Positions 55,481 through 64,000 of a DNA stretch of 64,000 nucleotides are shown here, one piece after another (position 1 is the stretch's first letter; every line of letters starts with the position of its first letter). Origin of the DNA: Aspidiotus rigidus (taxonomy: Eukaryota; Arthropoda; Insecta; Hemiptera; Diaspididae); the NCBI GenBank assembly GCA_035079385.1, contig JAVHKY010000034.1, forward strand, positions 310,001 through 374,000, written 5' to 3'. The position numbers were made by a program, and so were the translations under genes. A model generated the notes under the pieces. The model was not told the DNA's origin. It did no database searches and was given only the letters and a program-made list of their open reading frames with translations.

Positions 55481-56337
55481 ATACACGACTTTTCACCTGT
55501 ATCTACAATCAAGTTTTTTGCTTAAACTTTAACTCTAGTACTCCAATTTATTCAATGAATCGTTTTCTCAATAAGATACACACATCCTCAACATATCTCT
55601 TGCCACTCTAATTCATTCTTGGTCATCTCCGATTCTCAAGCATCTTTTAATGTTGGTTGTTGTAGACTCACACATAACATTCATTCATGAGAAACTCAAC
55701 ACAAACGAGCAAATCTTTCACACATATAAAACTATTTCATCACTCAAAAAAATGCCAAAATTATACGCAAAGGATTGTTGCACTAATACTATACTAACAC
55801 AACATTCATTCATGACTGACTCAACACGAACGAACACATCTTTAAAAATTCATTCATAAAGAGCGTATCCTTACGTGTGTGAACAGGTAACCCAAAAAAT
55901 GAATAAAACTAGCTACAACTACACTGACAATCTACGTAATCAAAGGTTACCCTTCGCTTTTGATGACGAAAGCGACTACCTGAAGTTTAGTACTACAAAA
56001 TATTAGTAGCTCGAATATTTGCAAATTTCATCAAATTAGTTCACGCTTCAATTTGAGATTTCTCACGAACCAAACATCGTATCAACACCAAAAGTTCACA
56101 ATTACATTTTTAGACATGTAAATTACAATATATCAACATTTGAAAAAAATTGAACAAACCATATCAGAGTTATAGGAGTGGGGAATTTTTTTTTAAATTG
56201 GGTATATCTGGAGAACTACTGATCCGATCGTCAAAAAAAATGCAGGTGCACAACTTCAGATATAACACTACAACTTGACTAAGTTTCAAGAAAATCCATC
56301 CAGTAGTCTCGGAGGAGAAGTCCGGACAAATTTTGAT

Positions 56338-56339
<2 letters not shown>
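55481..56339. other. No recognised gene
   Basis: Contains a twofold repeat of CATTCATGA with GACTCAACACGAACGA (about 55680 and 55807). Nothing else. Confidence 0.3.

Positions 56340-56368
<29 letters not shown>
56340..56368. repeat. (AT)n microsatellite
   Basis: Uninterrupted AT dinucleotides. Confidence 0.95.
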
Positions 56369-56371
<3 letters not shown>

Positions 56372-56544
56372 AAACCTGAAATTTTTTTAATGACGTAGCG
56401 ATGATCTATGACCTCTAAAACGTCGAGAAAGTTCATTTCCCCCCCTTTCTGCCACAACTGTGACGGGTGTAATACTCGCTTTTCTACGAAAAGTCGGTAA
56501 AACTTTGCCTTTAGAGCTGAGGTAAATAGAATAAGCTTGTGAAT

Positions 56545-57045
56545 GGGGGTTCCTTATGCTATTGAAAACAAGTGTTGGGGTACTGGACAGTCCATTCTTT
56601 ATGCAGTTGAAACCGAATGTTGGAGCACTCGAAAGTCGGTTCCATATGTTACTGGAACCGAGTGTTGGGGCACTCGACAGTCAGTTCCTTATGCAGTTGA
56701 AAAACCAAGTGTTGGGGCACTCGACAGTTGGTTCCTTATGCTACTGAAACCAAGGGTGGGGTCACTCGACAGTAAGTTTCATATGCTCTTGAAACCGAAT
56801 GTTGGGCACTCGACCGTCGGTTCCTTGTTCTGCTGAAACCGAATGTTGTGGCACTCAACAGTTGGTTCCTTGTACTACTGAAACCAATTGTTGAGACACT
56901 CGACAGTCGGTTCCATATGCTACTGAAACCGAGTGTCGGGGCACTCGAGAGTCGGTTCCATATGCTACTGAAACCGAGTATTGGTGTAATCGACAATCGG
57001 CTCCTTATATTATTGAAACCGAGTGTTGGAGCCCTTGCGAGTGAG
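56545..57045. repeat. Second 45-bp minisatellite
   Basis: About 11 units of GGTTCCTTATGCTACTGAAA, CCGAGTGTTGGGGCACTCGA, CAGTC. The period is 45 bp, so it keeps frames open, but the sequence is unrelated to the 53.2-kb minisatellite. Confidence 0.85.
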
Positions 57046-57620
57046 CTTGTTAGCTGGCTTACAGTATAATAAGCTGATACTAGGCTCAAAAATTACTGGA
57101 TAAGGAGGACGTTACCATGGCGTCATCAATTACTTTGAGCTATATCAAAAAAATGTTTTCTATTTGAGCTGTGCTAGATGACAATGACAAAAGCGGGATG
57201 TAGTTTTACGTCATCAGTTACTTGGGTCGCCTCCCATCCAAGTGTTGAGATAGATCTATCAAAAGTCGATATGATCGATAAAATCGATATATCGACATTA
57301 TGTATAAAATCGGAGACTTGTTTGGGTTGACATAGAGGACGCAAATGAGCGGAGCGATTGAGCTATTCCGCTGCTCGCCAACAGTATTCAAGGCCAAAAA
57401 TTGACGTCATCAATGACCTTGACTTAATTTAAAAAATTTCAATCTTCTGAGCTAAGCTAGATGACAATGAAGCAAGTGAGGCGAAGTTGTTGACATTATG
57501 CTGGTGAAAGCGATAAGTCGATATATTCGATACACTTAAATCGAAAACTTGTCGAGCTAGCATACGAGAACTGATTGAGCGAAGGGCTGTTAGTTGAGAA
57601 TTCTCTTCTTATCTCAGGCT
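57046..57620. repeat. More units of the TGACGTCATCAATGACCTTGAC repeat
   Basis: TGGCGTCATCAATTACTTTG near 57118 and TGACGTCATCAATGACCTTG at 57402; AAATCGATATATCGACATTA near 57280. Confidence 0.6.
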
Positions 57621-59805
57621 ACTAGGACTTTTTTTGTCTTTCTATCTCGATAAACTTCTCCTTATGAAACAGACTCTTATTCTGATCATCTCATACCAGA
57701 AACTTTCGACGAAAGAAAGTACCTTTGACCCGTCTCGGGATAGGTCAGGCAATTCTTAATGCGTATCATGTCTTCGCCCTGGGGGTCAGTTGGAAATTTG
57801 GAGACGTAAGATGCGTGACGTCATCAATAACCTTACCCTACTTCGGAGATTAAAAATTAAAAATTTAGGCTCTGCCCGCACAGTTTTTACGTTTCGATCA
57901 CGTATAGCGATCTTCATCAGTACAAACTGAATGTGAAAAAACAAAAGACGTAAGAATAAGAGGATGAAGATGAAAAATTTACTAAGGCCCACGATTTAAA
58001 GTTCAACCCTCTGTTCTTTCCTTTCATCCACGTAATTATACTTTCTGTTTCGAAGCTATGAATTATTTTGTTTTCACTTCGTGTTGTCTCAGGGTGACAT
58101 CGCAGAAGCACCTCAACCAGCTGCTACAGTATATTTTTAATAATTTCGAATTGTTCAGTTTTGTGCGATTCACGTCGTCCTGCGAGTAAAATTAATTGAA
58201 AGCACTAGAGATTATTCTCGCGGACAGCGTCTGAAAACTTAATTTCAAAAGGGAAAGTTTTTTCGAAAAATTTTCTTCGCCATTCAAACTTTGGAAGATT
58301 GAGGTATTATTCATTTCAAATCTGATTTTCAGCTTAAATTGTCCATATGAATACCCGCACTAATTTGCTAGGTGTCGCCGTACATTCTCTTTGTTCAGCG
58401 ATTCACACGAAGTCTCATATCGTTGATAAATAATGAAGATTCTTCTCTTACGAAACACGCACACCGTTCATCCAATATCGCGTCGCGGAACGAAGGCCAG
58501 TATTCTGGAACTATTCGCCTAAATGTCCTGGTTTTTCCTCGTCCCAGTCAGCTGTAGCGTCTTTTTCATTTCAAGACGTTAAAAAAAAGAAAATGAACAA
58601 GCGAGACAAGAGAGAAAGGATCTTATTAAAATTACTCGCACATTAAATACAGTCGTATTGAGCGTCGAGCGCACAATTTACTCCTGCGTTTTATCGAGTT
58701 TTGCATTTCCACCCTCGCAGCGTAAACTTATACACTATCGCTAATGGTACAACACGGGACAGTGCCAACACAGTGCCAGTATGAGAAAAGTGCGAAAGTA
58801 CAAATGGAAAGCGTTGTTTATAAGGTTGTCCGCGGAAAGCGGTGTTGTTATTTCCATTTTTCAGCGCACTCGGTACGCTACGTTGGCCGCATCAGTATAA
58901 ATCCATATTGTTGTACTATGTTTGAATAGAAGAGGACAAAGATAAGTAAAACAACCACCACGACAAGAATAGACAAATAAAAATGCTGATGAAATGTACA
59001 CGTCCAACGTTGATTTCTCTAGCGAAAACTTCGACGTCGTATGGATGTCAATAAGAAGACGCCAATTACCGCAGCCTGATAATTTAAGGTCGATGAAGGA
59101 GCAACAAATACGAGGAAAAAATCTGAGGAAATTATTGACGAACGAGAAACGCGATGTGAATGAAAAAAAGAAAAGTAATCACTTAATTAAAAACACACAT
59201 ACACACATCGAGAAGAAGAAAAAAGGTCATTTTGGTTCGTTAAAAACGAATCCTAATAACTTAATGGTGCCTTATTCGATATAGCTAGTAGACGTAAATT
59301 GCATTTCTTTTACTAAGATTCCTTTAACTACTTACTTTAATTGAAAAAAAAAAAACTCGACCGTCGTATCTTAATAATGTGGCTTACGTACTTCTTAAGA
59401 AACTCTGTTAATACGAGTATGTTTTCTTACGAGGCCTCTCACTCCAGAAATTTTCTCCTCTTTGCTTTTACTTTGTCGGGATGGATTAGCATTAAATTGT
59501 AATGCACGTGCCTCTGACAGGGGAAATCTGTCAACGATCCAATTAGGGGTAGGTAGAATAATCCGGCTAAGAGGACGAATACTGAAAAAAATTGTGAATC
59601 CTCGACTTAATTCAAAGAAAAAAGGAAATGCGTTCAAGGATAAACACAATAAATTATTAGGTAATTCAGAAGGTAAAATCAAAAATTCATGAGGTAATCA
59701 AGTTGGATACAGATATACGGAAAGCTTCACAAATTGACGAGAAAAAAAAAAAAAAAAAGCCTATCGAGTTGTAAAAAGATTTCTTATTCGTTCACCAGCT
59801 AGCTT
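57621..59805. other. No recognised gene or element
   Basis: Unique-looking sequence. A single GTGACGTCATCAATAACCTT near 57815. Poly-A runs near 59346 and 59740. Open frames of 60-96 codons lack motifs. Confidence 0.35.
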
Positions 59806-60119
59806 ATAATAGTGGAGGCGATAAGCGACAGAACCGTGCACTTTTTTATAAAAGCATGAAATTTAGTATACTTCTTTATCTCACTATCAATAATCAAATT
59901 CGATCGGGAGACACGCTCGCAGATACTCAGGATCCCTTCAGAGAAGGGGAGTTTCCCCCAAAATTTCAATTTTTCCGAAATATTGGACAAAATAACACGG
60001 ATACGGTAAAAATTCCTCGGTTCAAAATTATTCTATGTGAAATTTACCATAGAATTGAATACCACATATTTCATGTTGACTGATAAAAAAGCCCCCAGCA
60101 AGGGATTTCCAAACTTGAC

Positions 60120-60430
60120 TTTTTAGCGCGTAACTCGCTATCCCTTTCGTTGAGGGTACTTCCAGGAAATTTTCGTCCGCGAGCGCGAGCAAGGTTGATG
60201 ACGTCACGGAGAAGGGTGGGGGACGAAGAAAAAACCCGACCTCCGAGCTATAAATGATAGGAGGGAGATTCGGAAAAATTTCGCCTCTCGAGCTATACAT
60301 GATAGGAGACGGACTTGAAAAAATTCCGACCTCCGAGCTATATATGATAGGAGGGGGACTTGAAAAGACGACGCTTCCTTGAAATCGCAGCGCGTTCAAG
60401 TTGTCACACCATGATTTTCAGGACTTGGAA
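60120..60430. repeat. Minisatellite-like units and GATAGCGGG-family sequence
   Basis: CGAGCTATAAATGATAGGAG, CGAGCTATACATGATAGGAG and CGAGCTATATATGATAGGAG at 45-55-bp spacing are reverse-orientation units of the 53.2-kb minisatellite. They follow CGCTATCCCTTTCG and TCCGCGAGCGCGAG. Confidence 0.6.
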
Positions 60431-60781
60431 AAACTTCAGGCTCTAAGGGACTCGGGACAGCGGGTTCCCCGCTGTCATTGCAGCCCTGCAATGGCATTTA
60501 ATTTTTTGATTTTCAACACATTTCGTCAAAATTGTCAGAATTTTGTGGCTTTTATTGCCTAAATTTGGTATGCCACTTATTACGCGTTTAATCATAGGTT
60601 TCAACACAATTACAAGAACACTTGGTATAATTCCTAATCTAACTCCTACTACTGTCGAATTCAATCAGAAAACATGCTTACGGGCCCCCAGAACCTTCTC
60701 AGAGTGGCAATTTTCCCAAAATATTGTACAAAATAACACAGTTACACAAGAAGAAGATTTTTCCTGTGGTCAGAACAATGG

Positions 60782-60864
60782 TAAAAAACAAAATAAATTA
60801 TTGGCACTATTGACCACCATTACTATTGGTGGTCAATAGTGCCAATAATTTATTTTGTTTTTTA
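60782..60864. repeat. Perfect 38-bp hairpin with 7-nt loop
   Basis: Left arm 60782-60819 (TAAAAAACAAAATAAATTAT...CCACCA), loop TTACTAT, right arm 60827-60864, exactly complementary by eye. Confidence 0.9.
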
Positions 60865-61140
60865 ACACAGTTACGACAAAACTACGTCAATTCATAACTA
60901 TTGTACAAACAGATTTGATGAAAATAGAGCAACCACTCTAAAGTCACGGAGGGTACTTAAATATTAAGCTTGGCAGTTTCTCTTAAGCAGGCGTGACGTT
61001 TGGACGTTTATCACCATTGATTGGAGTGAACCTAAAAATTACAATTAAATAGTAAGCTATTATACTCCCTCCTGCGTTTTGAAATACGGAATGTACTCGA
61101 AGTTCAAATGCAATGAAACTAACTTTTAATTTTCTTGACC

Positions 61141-61400
61141 TTACATCGCATCACATCTACATGGTTGAGAGCATGGTGATGCCAGCTTTGCGCATTCACA
61201 ATGTAAAGTTAAGCAATTCGACTTGCATCCACATTTGATCAATTCGGGAATGGTAGGCCACACTGGAATCCATTGCTCACCCGCCCACTTCTCCCAACCC
61301 CACGCAGTGAGGTCAAGATGAAGAGAACTTGCACGTGTTGCATTTCCCAAAATCTGGGCTATTAATTGAAGAATGGATCAAGTTATAATAGCACAAATCA
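61141..61400 (-). pseudogene. Cysteine-rich (CxC/tesmin-like) C-terminal coding remnant
   Basis: The minus strand reads QLIAQILGNATRASSLHLD, LTAWGWEKWAGEQWIPVWPT and IPELIKCGCKSNCLTLHCEC, then AKLASPCSQPCRCDAM. The pattern W-W followed by LIKCGCK..C....C.C......C...C.C is that of the C-terminus of a TE-associated protein family common in insect genomes. Upstream coding is not recognisable, so I treat it as a fragment carried inside the inverted-repeat element. Confidence 0.55.
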
Positions 61401-61787
61401 GAACCGAATTAATAACTAAAATAACGAAAAAAAGTTCTACAAAAACTTTAAGCAGGATGGATTTTTTAAGCAATTAATTGAGAATAAGTCCTCTTGCTGA
61501 GGGGCTTCTATTCGTCAACATCAAATAAGTGATATTCAATTTTATGGGAAATTGCACGCGTTATTTTGAACTGAGGTATTTTTACCGTAACTGTGTTATT
61601 TTATCCAATAGGAAAAATTGAAATTTTTTGGGGAAAGTGCTCCTCTGAGGGGGTCCTGGGGGTCTGCGAGCGTGTCTCTCGGTCGAATTTGATTATTGAC
61701 AGTGAGATAAGGAAGTATACCAAATTTCATGCTTTTATAAAAAAATGCAGGGTAGGCCTTATTTTTGACGCTTATCGCCTCCAGTAC

Positions 61788-63525
61788 TCGTATAAGGGAA
61801 ATCGCACAACTTCTGCTCATTTGTACGGAAAATGGTGAATATTAAAAAAAAAAAAAAACTAGAAACAATGGAACAATCACTACAAATTTTGTTCAGTTTA
61901 TAAAACAGGTCTCTTTTGAATGCCTTCACAATGATTCTAGTGCAAGTTACTTTTTCCTTGATTCTAGAATTTTTAGCCAACAGCCTGAACAGATGGCTCA
62001 ATTCGTTCAAGTCATTTTGTAATATTATACAAATTACTATTTTCAAAGTCAATTTCATTGAGACTATGTCAGAATTTAGAAAAAAAATTACCGGACACAG
62101 AGTAATTCATTGAAGTCGGCGGTTTTGTAGTTGCAAAAAATGGACTGCATCATCAGTCAAACAATATTCCATCTATAGCAAGTAGCGCTAGTGTCGTGCA
62201 CAACAAATATAAGACAAAATTGAAGTGCGACGCGCCGGGACTTTTCAAAATTTTTGTAAACAATGATGATTTCACAAACAATTTTGCCTTCCTTGGTTGG
62301 CAGAAGAATTTTCAGAATGTTATTCAGACAAGTTCTCACGTCTTTACAATTGAAAGTTGTTGAATATTATGGATTGCAATTCAATTTTCTAAAGATACGC
62401 AAGTGAAAAAAATAATCTTACCTGATACTAGAACATCATCATCAGTTATCCTCCATATAATTCATATACTGCAGCACAACATACACCATTACAAAAAAAC
62501 AAACACAATTACGAAGCAAATACGTTACGCTAAGTATGAAATAATTTCGAATAAAATTTATTTCACTGACACGATAAAAACGCACTTGTAAAACAAATTT
62601 CTTGAAAAAAATTTACACACGAAACTTTGAAAACATTTTCTCTAAAAGTTTTTTTTGAAAACATTTATCAAAATTACAGATACTTTACGTTAAATATGAA
62701 ATAAAGGCACGATCACTGTTGCAAACACGGATTACGAGCACTAAAATCTCGGATTTCAACGACACTCACGAACAGCCATCATTGATGATAGCAACGCACA
62801 AACTGAGGTCCCTGATCGAATTTTCCTGCCTACCCAAGTTTGGCTCTTTTACGACGACAACAACAACAACGATAACTGATGAATCACTAGTCATCACAAT
62901 GGTATCGGTAATGAACCATGAAAGATAAGCCCAAATTAGGAAATTCCAAAGGGATACGGTTCTGTTATCGCAACTCTCGACCAGTCACAAGTCTTAATCA
63001 TAAAGGCAGATGGGAAATGTCAGATGAATAGTGGGTCGCAATGCTGGAAAATTTCATCATGTTGAAAACTGCCGGTATGTCTTTTTTATTGCCCTCAATG
63101 CCGAGAATGATGGAAAAGAAAAAGTTATTTTTCGGAAACCCCGTCGACTGATATCTTGACAAGTTTTTTTTTAGTGTTTTGAACAAAGAAACATAGCCAT
63201 TTTTTGCTTCCGCCCGATATCGGGTCGCTAGTACACAACAGTGATTGTACTTGAACTACGACGATCTAAGAAACAAGATACAAAAAATAAAGAAAAATCG
63301 ATTTTTTGTAATTTTTTTTTTTTTTGATTTCACATTTCCACACGGACCGACGCAGGTCCAAATCTCATTACTCGTGTGATTCAATGAAACTGAACGAAAT
63401 GAAAATGAATTGGACGCATTTCACACGAAATATACTAGTAAAGAGTACAGTATACTAAGTTTAACTCAGAATTAAAAATTTTTCGAAATTCTTAAAGTAT
63501 CGTAAGTCAAGGCTACGCCTATCTT
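61788..63525. other. No recognised gene or element
   Basis: AT-rich with A and T runs. Short frames only. Confidence 0.35.
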
Positions 63526-64000
63526 ATGACGTCATCAAAGGGTTTAGAAACCGTCGTTTCTTTTCTTTGCAGTCGCTCGGCGATGTAGATGAAGCCGAGT
63601 TATCAGAAGATCCGCTCGTCCTCTGGACCGTCTGTCTATGATTCGTCGGTGTATATTTTAGTACCAATTTTAATGACCTGCCCTCCCCCATTCTTTCGAC
63701 GTATGCCAGCTAGTCCCTTCGAATGTTTCTAACAGGGAACCTGTTTCATCGGCGGGGGGGAGGGGTTCTTCGGAAAGAAAGTCAGCCGCCTGCCGTCCGT
63801 CCGGTCGGCAAAGCTCAAAGCTCAAAAATATTCTAAGTCCTCTTCCACCTCGAGAGTGGAAATTTTTCCACGCGTCCCTCCCATCATGTATAGCTTTGGG
63901 GGCGGGGCCTGTGACGTCACAATCTGATGACTTCATAGGTCAGCCTTGTGACGTCGTAACCTGAAGACGTCTTAGATCGGTTTTTAACAGGGAAACTGTT
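63526..64000. repeat. AACAGGGAACCTGTT-family element, cut by the window end
   Basis: TATGACGTCATC near 63526, AACAGGGAACCTGTT at about 63732, GCCGTCCGTCCGG near 63794, minisatellite-like units (ACCTCGAGAGTGGAAATTTT), further TGACGTCAC near 63910, and AACAGGGAAACTGTT at the very end. The order parallels 1540-1815 and the right end of 52981-54645. Confidence 0.5.

Larger units (their letters stand above)
59812..61787. mobile_element. 2-kb inverted-repeat (foldback-like) element
   Basis: Left arm about 59812-60050 (starting GTGGAGGCGATAAGCG) and right arm about 61560-61787 (ending CGCTTATCGCCTCCAGT) match inverted over about 230 bp: TTTTATAAAAGCATGAAATT, ATTATTGACAGTGAGATAAG or its partner, GACACGCTCGCAG, and ACAAAATAACAC. 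The interior holds minisatellite-like units, a perfect hairpin and a cysteine-rich coding remnant. Target duplication not resolved. Confidence 0.65.

Noticed and set aside
56543..57089. Open frames with repeated LKPSVGALDS-like peptides
   Set aside because: By-product of the second 45-bp minisatellite.

Overview
The window reads as nuclear DNA of an insect, carrying a few split host genes in a large excess of mobile and satellite DNA. Evidence: genes with consensus GT-AG introns, one strongly recognisable SLC7A14-type amino acid transporter, animal retroelements (Penelope-like, Jockey-like LINE, several DNA-transposon MITEs), and two nuclear copies of very AT-rich mitochondrial DNA that read with the invertebrate mitochondrial code (TGA as Trp). 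The extreme AT content of the mitochondrial copies would fit Hymenoptera, but the order is inference only.

Layout. 0-4 kb: repeat fragments and a first mitochondrial insertion (rrnL and nad1 pieces). 4-14 kb: a run of MITEs (pogo-like at 4.35 kb, a TGTGACCTGTCACAAG family at 7.8 and 9.4 kb, a hAT-like one at 10.1 kb, TGAGG-ended ones at 11.2 and 13.6 kb), an AT-rich satellite, and a broken Penelope-like element at 11.6-12.2 kb. 15.4-15.9 kb: one good but unidentified coding exon. 16.8-19.9 kb: an array rich in the palindrome TGACGTCA, split by a 5'-truncated LINE. 22.5-24.9 kb: a foldback element with arms of about 0.8 kb around tandem ~153-bp repeats. 27.3-28.1 kb: a long hairpin and a Penelope remnant. 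28.8-32.0 kb: a 3.2-kb element with TA target duplication, ~225-bp inverted ends and three nested tandem arrays.

33.1-38.2 kb holds the most informative locus: an unrecognised three-exon gene on the minus strand whose last intron contains a complete Penelope-like retroelement (33660-36662). That element has a 12-bp target duplication, inverted 416-bp terminal repeats, a 36-bp one-sided tail, and an uninterrupted 813-residue reverse transcriptase plus GIY-YIG endonuclease reading frame. Removing it leaves an intron of about 124 bp.

39.4-40.6 kb is a second mitochondrial insertion (cytb then nad1 on the opposite strand, as in the standard insect order). 41.3-42.1 kb is another Penelope remnant. 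43.0-50.2 kb carries three consecutive exons of the SLC7A14-like gene on the plus strand, separated by a 5.9-kb intron full of repeats. 50.2-64 kb appears to be its next intron (no following exon seen) or intergenic DNA. It holds a dispersed repeat combining TGACGTCA with TGACCTTGACCT, two minisatellites of 45-bp period, a TIR element that contains one of them, and a 2-kb inverted-repeat element with a cysteine-rich coding remnant.

Most short open frames in the window are chance or repeat-derived. Only the SLC7A14 exons, the intron-invaded gene, the 15.7-kb exon and the intact Penelope frame are supported as protein-coding.
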